NCBI GenBank assembly: GCA_958430865.1
Contig: CAUDNR010001691.1
Location: 23,438-87,437 of the forward strand
Reading direction: 5' to 3'
Origin: Entrophospora sp. SA101
Taxonomy: Eukaryota > Glomeromycota > Glomeromycetes > Entrophosporales > Entrophosporaceae
Length of the DNA: 64,000 bases
Made by a program: the position numbers and the translations under genes. Within the stretch, counting starts at the first letter, position 1. Each line of letters opens with the position of its first letter. The notes under the pieces were generated by a model. It saw only the letters and a list, made by a program, of their open reading frames with translations. It did no database searches and was not told the DNA's origin. Shown piece by piece: positions 10,920 through 21,006 of this stretch.

Positions 10920-12062
10920 TTAGAAATACTATAATATTATCTTTCCAACTCTATTCCAAAGAGGAAATAAATCTATTCCGCATGGAAACAACAAAATATA
11001 ACAAATATTTATTTTTGCCAACCATATCTTTAGTGTGGCTACTTTGATGTAATGTTTTTGTGAAATTGTCATTTGAAAAAGTCCAACATTCGGAATCAAA
11101 GAATCAACATAGGCAATATTTTCATAAGCTAGTTGAAAGTAATACTCCACCAAGTTACGAGTATGAAATGTTCCCTCTTTACGCAAAATATTATGCACAT
11201 ACTTTTCAAATAGTTTCCCATGAAGTAAACCTAATCAACCATCTCATGAGGCAGAAAGGAATGTAACAAGTCCTCATTTTTTTTGAAAGTTCAAAATGTT
11301 CTGCAACTTTCTCAACTACATAGGCGGAGGCGAATATTATGGTTGTGGAACAATAATCAATGGTGATAATATGGAGGATTCAATGACTAATATAATCAGG
11401 GCTATCAATTCCTCCAATACTCTGTATACATTTTTTCAGGTTGTTAGTAACAATTGCATTTTCAAGAGAATTTTCTGATGTCTCATTCTTTTCCAATACA
11501 AATCTTGGTATTTCACCCCATCTATCAAATTGACTCAACATTTCATTTTCTTCTATATGTGGAAACATGACATCTTTGCAATAATAAATCTCATTTAAAC
11601 TTCAGATTAACATGTATCGCATTGTTGTGTATGGAAGCTCCTTGTAATAATGTGGATTTGGTGATGAGACAAAAGGTTCCTTGATATCTAGATACCGTGT
11701 AGTCTCTTTGTTCAAAATATGCCCTAAATTTCCAATTCAACCATGCTGTTATTGAAAATGATGAATTTATCATGATCGTGACTGTCTAGTAACATTGTTT
11801 CTCCAATTTTTACTAACTCATACAGTACATAGAAAAGGAAATAACTTTTTCCAATTCCGGGGTTTCCTGTAATTACAAAGCGGTAATGCTTGCCACTATC
11901 AATTAATACTTTAATCTCTTTGAAAATATCTGTAAAGCTTTCCGAATAAAATCTTTGAGGGATTATCTCAGTCACCAAGAAATACACCAGACACAAGAGA
12001 AAGAATATCATCAACAATGTTAATAATCGAAAGGGTATTCCAGAAATTCGACAGATTCTCAA
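10920..12062 (-). pseudogene. Crinkler/RHS-type P-loop NTPase gene, broken
   Basis: Minus-strand blocks occur in family order: a hydrophobic segment (FFLLCLVYFLV), a P-loop (VITGNPGIGKSYFLFYVLYE), a GTFCLITKS stretch, FDRWGEIPRFVLEK with CIQSIGGIDSPDYIS, then VGLFQMTISQKHYIKVATLK near the end. These match the large RHS/Crinkler-like ATPase family that is expanded in Glomeromycotina, often at hundreds of copies. The reading frame shifts after IIFNNSMVELE and again between later blocks, so no single protein is encoded. Pieces are at 12062-11724, 11773-11591, 11568-11380 and 11198-10929. Family membership rests on motif order and is fairly secure; host role is unknown. Confidence 0.7.
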
Positions 12063-12204
12063 TTAATGATCTATTTCTTTATGAATTGCAATTGAAAAAC
12101 GATTAATGATTGGATCGGATTAATTATTGGGTATTCAGTGGCCTGTTTCAGTAACGCATTTTTCCATTTACATCTGAGATGGATTTTTCACTGTACTTTA
12201 TATT

Positions 12205-12637
12205 ATTAAAACTAGGTGAAAAAACTCCAACACTCACAAGGTTAATGATTCTAATACTCCTGAGACTAATAATTCTAATGCCTCTAGAAACATCATTCCA
12301 ACACCATCTAATCCAAGACCTAATCAAAGATTAATCATTAATGCAGGAATAGGAGAAACAAATGTGGTAAGTAAATCTTGCTGAAGTTAAAAAGACAATT
12401 AAGTACACATGTATCATATATTAATGGTATCTCTTTAGTACATATAAATAATAATTTCAATTTATCAAACTATATGCACACTGTGTGGTTAATTTAGATA
12501 ATCCCAAAGAAGAAGGTTTTCTTGCAAATAAATCCCTTTATTATGTTTCTAGGGAATATGCACAATATTGTTTAGATAATGATGATTATGATCATTTGCC
12601 TCATGAAGTAGCACAGGAAATTCTAGATCAAAATTAA
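12205..12637 (+). pseudogene. Unknown protein, C-terminal fragment(s)
   Basis: Two + strand coding-looking stretches. One at about 12237-12367 is Asn/Pro-rich (NASRNIIPTPSNPRPNQRL) and ends at gtaagt. The other, about 12480-12637, reads DNPKEEGFLANKSLYYVSRE, then YAQYCLDNDDYDHLPHEVAQ, then EILDQN and a stop. The phases do not join simply, so an exon is missing or this is a fragment. I do not recognise the family. Confidence 0.35.
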
Positions 12638-13236
12638 TGAATATATTTTTATTTGTATTTACATCATATAACCATGATGTATATTTATTTATTTGTGTGT
12701 TGCCATTCCGGTGACATTTTTATATCAACAAAGTGAGGTCCTTTTAGTTCGCCATTTTTTATTTAACATGATTGTGTGAATGTATAGGAAAATTAATCTC
12801 ATCTTGCAATTTTCAATAATGGAAGACATTGTTTGAATTGTATGTCAATATACAGATAACCCAAAAAAAAGTAACATCTAAGGTTAAGTATTTGCGGAAG
12901 CGGAATGTGCAACTATATGTCTAATAAAAAATAATCACATGCATTGTTTAACTCCTATATCAAAGTTATTTTCCAAGAACAGTTTTATTTTTCATTAAAA
13001 AGCACAAATAAATTTGTGGATAATAGTGGAGGTGGATATTAATTTATAACTTTAATCCAACATTGTCGTGAACTAAAGATATAACTAAAATTTTACTTAT
13101 CCAATTGAAATAGGTCGTCTACATACGAAAGCCGTGATGGCCTCTGTCCAGATCTTGCTGTGTCAAAGGATTCAATAACATTCCGAATCAACAACTAAAT
13201 TCATAAATAACACGTAAGATTAAAGGAAGTTAAATG
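12638..13236. other. Intergenic, no gene seen
   Basis: AT-rich sequence between two accessory fragments. I see no motif, tRNA-like fold or long frame. Confidence 0.5.
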
Positions 13237-14270
13237 TCACAACAAATAATCAATATTAATACATACCGCCCATTTCATTACACATTCATAAAAATAAACG
13301 AAATCCTTCATTTCAGAAAATTTTCGAGGAAGATTAGCGTTATTGATCTCATTTAATCTATACGCTCCTAAATTAACGTTTAGTTCAAACTTACCAGTAC
13401 CTTTTTTATAATAAAAACTTTCCAATAAACGAACATACATACCACAATAATCAATATAAAATAAATGTATTCGAAGGCGGAAGCTTCGACCGCCAAATAA
13501 ATATAATGTCTTAGGAAGTCGTCTTCTGTTCTTAATAGTTTCTTTTACGATCTCCGCAAACATATTATTTAAGTTATTTGTTATTTTTTCTAGATCATCC
13601 TTTGCTGTTGGTCTCGTGCCCTCTACATAGATAAGCTGATACTTGTTGGCATCTATTATATATCCCGCGCCATCGGCACGATTTTGAGTTTTATGAACAG
13701 TCAGAGCAAATGCATTCTGAAGAGGAAATTGATTCCTTGATGCTCTTTTGCCATAAACTTCAAAGTAAGATGTTTCTCTTTGGACAATAACCTTGCTTAT
13801 GCTGGCTAAGGTAGGAAAGGTCACCTCAACATTCTCTTCATCATAAATTTTTGTTGTTATTCCAATAGTTCCATTGCATATTTTTTCATCAAATAGCTTA
13901 TTATTAAGAAACATCACATGTGCACCTTCTTGTAAATACAATTTATGAGGCAAATTTGTTAAGTTTTTGAATTGAGCAATCATTTAATATTCCAAATTCC
14001 AGTGTGTCTATGCATTAGAAACCATTGGGTCATTGCATGTTTTGTCAAAAGGAAGATGATTAAAGAATACTGCATTGAAGGATTGAGCTGCTTTTCGAGT
14101 GTTGACCACATGTGTGGTATCGTAGAAACTACAAAGGTCAGTTTCTTGGTTAATTTTTGTTTGGATTATTTGCTTGCTTCTAACTGACAAAGTTCCTGTT
14201 CTTCTTACCTCTTGAAAGATCCTGTAAAATTCAACATCATTTTTACGATTTACGATTCATACTCTACCAC
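13237..14270 (-). mobile_element. Helitron PIF1-like helicase fragment fused to an unrelated domain
   Basis: The minus strand from 14270 reads NRKNDVEFYRIFQEVRRTG, then QETDLCSFYDTTHVVNTRKA and PFDKTCNDPMVSNA, which are Helitron helicase signatures. Two in-frame stops (TAG, TAA) follow within nine codons. A 248-codon frame (13983-13237) then gives LPHKLYLQEGAHVMFLNNKL, QRETSYFEVYGKRASRNQ and FALTVHKTQ, the last being a PIF1 superfamily 1 helicase motif. Straight after TVHKTQ the protein switches to a different sequence: NRADGAGYIIDANKYQLIYV, ending KFSEMKDFVYFYECVMKW. That sequence resembles a repeated Glomeromycotina protein family, not a helicase. It is a chimeric remnant; no Rep nuclease domain is seen. 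Confidence 0.75.
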
Positions 14271-15673
14271 AATTTTTTATATTGACGATGATTTCCTTTG
14301 CCACTTCAAAAAGGGCATGGTTGTTAAATAATGAATCAAATTTTCGAATTGTTGCATTTTTCTTCTTCATAATAAGCAACAGGAGAACCTTTTTCAAAAA
14401 AAAACTTTTGTTCAATTCCTTCAACAATAATATTTTTTTTCAAATTAAAAATCGTTTTTTAATATTAGAAATAACAATGATCAAAAGATTTATACAATTT
14501 TGTGAAACGAAAATTTTCCTTTTCTTTCAAAAATTTCCAGAGAGATAGTATCGTTGCCAATTCTTTCTAAATATTTTCTTTCGTTAAATTAAAAATATGA
14601 CGCAATAAGAGTGAGGCATCGGCTATCAAAAATTTAAGCTCGCCTACCTCTTTGAATTTGATTAATCTATTATTAACACAACTGGCCTGACAAGAAGACT
14701 CATAGGCTGATTTGCAAGCATTTGTAAGTCAAGTTCATGAAGACTTCACCATTAACTCTTTGATCATATATTTATCGATTTTGTTGTTTCTTGCAAAATT
14801 CTTTAGTCCTATCTTTACTCCATCCTTTAACTTTTTCTTCTGTCGGGAGATCTACTGTTAGAAGGAAAGATGCTTGAAACGTTACAAGAGGATCGGAATA
14901 ACTATTAACCCATCGAACTATGTATCAAGATTACTCTCAACTTTTCATTTCACTTTACCGTCCTTCTCAAGAGCCTATACACAAATCATCAACAACAGTC
15001 AATACATATGCTAAACAACGCTTCTTCAAAATACTCTCAATATCGAAAAGATCAAATGGGTGTCTCCCTGGTCAGGGAGATTTTACGAAATAATTGGTCA
15101 TTCGTCATAAGATGTTAACATCCAGCCAAAAACACAAATCACTATTATTATCAAAATCAAAAAAATCTATCTAATATCATATGCTGTAACCAAATCAACA
15201 CAACCAATATGAATCACTGCAATAACAATATTCTATTACGACGCGTTATAATGGTTTTCCTAACAAAACTTGTCTCATCTGTTTGAACAAATTACTACTA
15301 ATCACGTATGTTTATTTTCTAAATCCCAGCTGTAAATAATTGCCTGCTCCTTAATATAACAACAGCTCTAATATTTGAATCAACCTCTAAATTGAGAAAC
15401 AAATAAGCATCAAAAGAATTAAATAAAAAATTATATACAGTTTATTATGTTTAGAAGGTCATGGTCATTCAATTCCACATGAATACTTCAAAAGGAGCAT
15501 TTACTTTTAAAGTTTCAAATTTATATTATTGACTTTTCAAAATCAAAATTATCAGATCAAGCAAGGGTAATCCATAATATTGATTATAGAGAGAAAGAAT
15601 AAATATATGATGTTTTTAGTTGGGAAAATTTTAAAATATTACTATTGTTAATTAGCTTTACTCGCATATATTT
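14271..15673. other. Gene-poor spacer with decayed coding relics
   Basis: Around 14920-15080 (+) a short coding-like stretch reads YQDYSQLFISLYRPSQEPIH and is followed by stops. I do not recognise it. No intact gene is visible up to the farnesyltransferase gene. Confidence 0.4.
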
Positions 15674-17187
15674 TTATAGATTCAAGAGAACATTTTTTCT
15701 ATATTCCCAATATTTAGAGCGAATCTTATCATGTTCTTCAGCCAACAATGTGCAAGTCTAGTAATGAAATTATTTGATTATTTTTAAAAAACCAATAAAT
15801 TTAAATTATTCTAAAAATTATTAAATTACATATACTAAAAAAAAAAAACCTTAATTCCTTCATCCTTGTCTTTTTCAAATCCAAGTTTTGCACGTCTTTC
15901 ATAAATATTTACTAAACAACCAAGTGCATGAGGAGAAATATTTTCCTTTTCAATAAGTTCTTTACACAAACTTTCTAAAATGTCTATTTCCTGATTAGAT
16001 TTTGCAATAACTCTAAAAAAAAGAGATATATATATATTTCTAATATTATAAAAATAAATAAATTTATATGAATGCGAATGAGAATAAGGTTTTTTTTACC
16101 CTTTAACATAATTCCAAGGACTTATATTGTTTGGTGTTATTTTAATTTTAGATATTGCATAGCTTTATGAATAATTGACAAAAAAAAATAATTAATAATA
16201 ATAATAATAACAACAACAAAAATAAAATTTTTAAAGTATGAAAGTTTACATACTTTATTTCACGAGAAATCAAATCATCAGATGGTTCTTTAGGATTATG
16301 AAATAAAACAAAGTATCTTTGATTCCATGCAGAATTATTTCTTATATCATTATCTAAAAGCGTGTCCAAATATAATAATTCCTCGTCCCAAAGATTAAAT
16401 GATTTAATAACCCATTGTCTTTCGATGATACCAATAACAATATATAGTTAAATAATGATAATAATAAATATATCATTCTAGAAGTTATAATATTACCTAT
16501 AAGTCCATGCATGGTAATTTTTTGCGTCATCTCTTAACACTTCGTTGATGAATGATATTTCCGATGAATTATCCTCAAGCTTTTCAACAATTACATGTCG
16601 ATGATGCCTTAATATACAAACAAACAAACAAGCATACATACATATATTAAATGACTGATTGCAAAAAAAAAGAAAGTCATATTATGAAATAAATTTTTTC
16701 TTTATTACCAAAGTTGATAATTTTTGGGATTTTCAAGTATTTGATTTTTAACATATTCCAGTTCATCATATAAATTGCTATTCAAAGCAAACAAAATTTT
16801 TTGACGATAATACCTTTTCAAATAAAATAATAAAAATTTGTTGGTTAAATCTATCTATACACACATATTATATATAAAATAAGGAATTAAAAAATCAAAT
16901 TTACCAAATGGTATAATGAGCTGGATTGTGTGAAATAATTGCTTCCGTTAACTTTAGAGCCCTTTCACTATATTCTTCTTTTCGAGAAATTGCTCTAAAA
17001 TAATCCATTATACGAGAGTCTAATTTGAAAAAATAATTATTATTAAGCTAAAACTACATTCATTATATTTTTTAGAAGAAACTTTTATTTTACAATCTGG
17101 ATCATAATTTATTGGAGCTAATGGATTAGGACCATCGTCTTGCGGAATTGGCTCGACGTCTTCCCATTCTTGTTCATCAAAAGACAT
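15674..17187 (-). CDS. RAM2: Farnesyl/geranylgeranyltransferase alpha subunit
   Basis: The shared alpha subunit of protein farnesyltransferase and GGTase-I, which lipidate CaaX proteins such as Ras and Rho. Several short exons run on the minus strand from ATG 17187. They show the alpha-subunit signature of repeated Trp-ended helical pairs: [96 protein letters not shown]. The last exon ends [19 protein letters not shown] with the stop at 15674-15676. At least five PPTA repeats are visible. The gene is divergent from the methyltransferase at 17339. Confidence 0.93.
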
Positions 17188-17338
17188 TATAAAAAATGTT
17201 TGAAATTTTGGTATTGTACAAATTCGATCATCCTTTTAATATTAAGCAGAGCGATCTACATAAATAAAGATTTGCGATAACTGTTGAAATTATAGAAAGG
17301 GTAATAATAAGACGATTGCATCAACAACATCATCAACA
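17188..17338. promoter_or_regulatory. Divergent promoter region, RAM2 and rhodanese-methyltransferase
   Basis: The two start codons, on opposite strands, are only 151 bases apart. Any promoters must lie here and may be shared. No specific element is recognised. Confidence 0.5.
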
Positions 17339-18433
17339 ATGACAAGAGCAGCTTTAAATCATTGGTTTACAAGCTCAAATCGTCTATTATTGGACTTAAG
17401 ATCTTTGGATGTTCATTACCGTCGCAGAATAATTCCTTCAGCTTGCATACCTGTATCAGATTTGAATTTGTATTGGTTTGAATTGCCACCAAAATCCATT
17501 CCATTTGCTGTACTAGAGCCAAGTGATAATAAAGGTGTTGCTAACCAATTACTCAAAGATCATGGATGGAGGATCAATTGGGTGTTTAATGAGGCTGATG
17601 ATGAAGTGTGGAAATTTGCTAAAGAATTTAATATTCTTGAAATTTGTGAAAATATATTATCATCTCCAACAAATAATAACATTAATAACAATAACTACAG
17701 TAGTGGTAATAGTGATTGTAAGATGAAGAAATGGTTTTTATTTCGACCAAATCCTTTTCTAATGAATAATATTGAATTAATAGAACAATCATTAATTGGT
17801 GAATCATTTATGTATGATCAACAAAAAAAGGTTTTTAATTGCTTGGATGTTGGATGTGGTAGTGGTAGAGATATTTGTTGGCTTAGTGCAAGGAAATCAT
17901 CCGGTGTTGATTGGTATGTTACAGGTATGGATGTGTTAACAAGTGCACTTGATCGTGCCAAACTCTTAGCCAAACGAATGGATGTACCACATAAAATTCA
18001 AACAATTAATGCTAAAATCTTGAATAATGGAAATATCAAGTTGCTATTACCAATAAGGGAGGATGAAAATAAAGAAATTATTACAAGCGAAAAAGAGCAC
18101 AAGAAAGAAAGTAATGAAGAAATTCTAAATAAAAGATATGATCTTGTTCTTTGTATAAGATTTCTAAATAGAAATTTTTTTGATAAAATGATAAATCTTG
18201 TAAATCCAGGCGGATTCCTATTACTAAGTACATTTGTTGATGATAAGATACATGTATATGAAAGGCCTCATAGCGATGAACATAGATTGAAATTGGGCGA
18301 ACTCTCAGAAATAGTGAAAAATAAATATCAACACTTTAATATAATCCAAGATAAAATTGAATTTATTGAAGATGGTAGACCTGTTAATTCTTTTCTAGTT
18401 AGAAGAAAAAGTGATGATAATAATGTGTTATAG
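17339..18433 (+). CDS. Rhodanese-like plus SAM-dependent methyltransferase protein
   Basis: A 364-residue single-exon protein. Residues about 15-75 look like a rhodanese fold (LLLDLRSLDVHYRRRIIPSA, then PVSDL) but without an obvious active-site Cys. Residues about 160-340 are a Rossmann methyltransferase: CLDVGCGSGRDICWL is the SAM-binding motif I, VTGMDVLTSALDRA carries the acidic motif II residue, YDLVLCIRFL is motif IV, and LVNPGGFLLLSTFVD is motif VI. An Asn-rich low-complexity loop lies between the domains. Substrate is unknown. The domain order resembles a conserved but uncharacterised fungal family with a TehB-like methyltransferase. Confidence 0.85.
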   Translation: MTRAALNHWFTSSNRLLLDLRSLDVHYRRRIIPSACIPVSDLNLYWFELPPKSIPFAVLEPSDNKGVANQLLKDHGWRINWVFNEADDEVWKFAKEFNILEICENILSSPTNNNINNNNYSSGNSDCKMKKWFLFRPNPFLMNNIELIEQSLIGESFMYDQQKKVFNCLDVGCGSGRDICWLSARKSSGVDWYVTGMDVLTSALDRAKLLAKRMDVPHKIQTINAKILNNGNIKLLLPIREDENKEIITSEKEHKKESNEEILNKRYDLVLCIRFLNRNFFDKMINLVNPGGFLLLSTFVDDKIHVYERPHSDEHRLKLGELSEIVKNKYQHFNIIQDKIEFIEDGRPVNSFLVRRKSDDNNVL

Positions 18434-18657
18434 TAATAGTTATATTATATATGACTTTGCAATGCATTTTCATTTCTTACTAATTTATTTTGCATGAATA
18501 ATTATATTATATAACTTTTCAACTCTTCAAATTATAATATTAATATGCAGAGGATCATTTAATGTTCATTTTTGTAAACCAAAAACAAAAATATGGCTTG
18601 TGGTGTTTGAGAAAAAAAATTTTAAAAAATTATATCTATTACGCTTTAATGCTTATA

Positions 18658-19943
18658 TTAACTCATAATTATATATCTAACATGACCACCACCTCTTACT
18701 TCTTTAATCTTTTTAAGATGTCTTAGAATGGTAATAATTGCACGTCCAATATTATCTATTTTAAAGTTGATTTTTTTTGTTGTAGTCTTCAGATCTTGTT
18801 CAGTGATAAACACCTTACCTATTTATTGATTTATTGATTATATAATTGATAGATTAGAGTATATAAATTTTTAATTGATTGATTGATTACCTTTAGTTTC
18901 TTCAATATCAACTTCTTTGTATTCCTAATACATATACATGTATATTAATATAAAGTATATTTGAAATATGATAAAATAATATGAAAAATACCCAATATTT
19001 CTTCTTTTCAGTTCTATTCAAATTACTTAATGGAGATTTAAGAATATTGTATTTTTCAAGAAACACTTCATTAAAATCCTTAATTGCTTCATTTATTTTA
19101 TTGCGTGTGATGCGTTTACTATGAATATATCTTTAATATACAGATATATTTATGTGCAAGTATATATAGAATGTTAGTAAATATTTGCAAATGAATACAT
19201 TAAGTATGAAGATTTTTCCCAAACACATACTTTGGTAAATTGTCATACTCAGATATGGTAATAAATGATAAAACCGTTGTAGCAGTTGATTTCATTGTTT
19301 TTTGAATATTATTATTATTACGTTGCAATGGAGGACCAGTTGTCATTATAAAAGGATTTTCTTCCTCCTTTTTTGTTTCTTCTTCAGACAACTTGATTTG
19401 TTGCTGTTGAATTTGATTCTGACTTGGGTAATTTAGGTGAGAATTATTAGAATCGTTATTATTGTAAGGAATTATATCATTGTCGTTGATTAGATCTCCT
19501 GGTAAATGTTTTGGCAGATTATTATTTATCCATTCTAAATGTTCATTTTGAATCTTTAATTTAGATTTGATTTCCTTCATGTAATAATATTTTATTATGA
19601 TTAATCTAATTAGAATTTAATGAACATTTCAGAATATTCATTTCCTGAAATCAATTAAATCATATTAATCGATAATATAGTTAACTTGAGCCTTTTCAAT
19701 TGCTTCTTTTTCTTCTTTTATAAAAGTTGTCATTTGAGTAACATGTGTCTCAAGCTCACCAATTGTTTCATTTAACTCATGAAGAACATTTTCCAAGTTT
19801 CTTGGTGAACCTAAATCATTATAGTTAAATATTTTTAAGACACAATAAATATTATTTTTATGTGATTTACCTTCAATACGAAACATCATATTATCTTTTA
19901 AATCATTAATACGATCATTAAAATGTTGTATCATTCCCTCCAT
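18658..19943 (-). CDS. SKA1: Spindle and kinetochore-associated protein 1 (SKA1)
   Basis: Ska1 is the microtubule-binding subunit of the Ska complex, which couples kinetochores to dynamic microtubules. Six exons (19943-19871, 19810-19686, 19574-19231, 19130-18992, 18924-18891, 18818-18658) total 876 nt with all phases consistent, giving 291 residues. An N-terminal coiled coil (NVLHELNETIGELETHV) leads through an Asn/Gln-rich linker to the winged-helix domain: SKRITRNKINEAIKDFN, TEKKKYWEYKEVDIEETKGK, FITEQDLKT, then ILRHLKKIKEVRGGGHVRYI. The EVRGGGxxRY end is diagnostic of Ska1. Most studied fungi use the Dam1/DASH complex instead; retention in early-diverging fungi is known or likely. Confidence 0.88.
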
Positions 19944-21006
19944 GTCTTATTGTAGAAAAAAAAGTTTTGACGCGTTGTGTGATAAAAAAATCGATAACAA
20001 TAATAAAAATTCAGATTAGGCACGTGATTCAAGCACGTTAAAATTTCCATTTTTTGATGAGTTTGAAGATTATGAGACAAGTTGTTTTCAATGCATTAAA
20101 GGTCAAATCATAATTAGGCTCGAATTACAACATCCAGTGATAATCAACAACAAGACCACTCGGGACAATATCTCATTGGAAAACTGGATTCTCCTATGCA
20201 GAGGGCTATTACAAGCCTCGTTAACCAAGCCTTCACCATTAACCAAACAAAATCACAACACTCTTCACGAGAGATTCTTCACCAAATTTGACTAATGAGA
20301 CCAAATTTCTTAAACGAGAATCCATAATCTTAACCCAAAAGAAAAAAAAAGAATGGGAATTTAGAATTCAATGGAATGGTTCTACAATAAAATGAAGCAG
20401 ATTATAGGAGAAGAGGAGAACAAGAACCAAGAAATTTTTTTTAAAAACACCAATACTATCTTAAACAACTAATTGATCACTCTAAAAACTTCAATTTCTT
20501 CTTAAATACAAATCACATCATGAATCAATTAAACACCTACTTCTATGATAATATTAACCACAACAACAATGACATTGATTATCCCTAATGCTAATAGCAT
20601 TAACATAATCCAAATATCAACATCAATAATACTGATATCAATGATAATAATAATGGTATGGTATAGAACCATTACTATCTAGATTTGTTCCTAACAGATC
20701 AGGTGAATGGTTATAAACTTCTACTCCAGATTATTATATCTTATAGATAGTTTATCTCTGTTATTTACAATTAAATTAGGTAAAAAGGCATATCATATAT
20801 TTAATCAATAAATAAACAATTGCAAAATAGTTAGTTACCAACACTGCTAAAAAAAATTTTTTAATTTTTTAATTTAAATTCTAATTGTTTAATGAGCTTA
20901 TCTATTTCTATCCCACTTTAAAAAAAATCCAAAACGTAAAAATAAATTATAACCATAATAATAAATAAAAAAACACGGCACTTGATAAATTTCAACATTA
21001 ATTGTA
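19944..21006. other. Intergenic with decayed coding-like stretch
   Basis: Bases about 20120-20295 (+) keep an open, Gln/Ser-rich frame (DSPMQRAITSLVNQAFTINQ) that ends in a stop and continues as fragments in other frames to about 20600. I do not recognise it and call no gene. The remainder is AT-rich. Confidence 0.4.
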
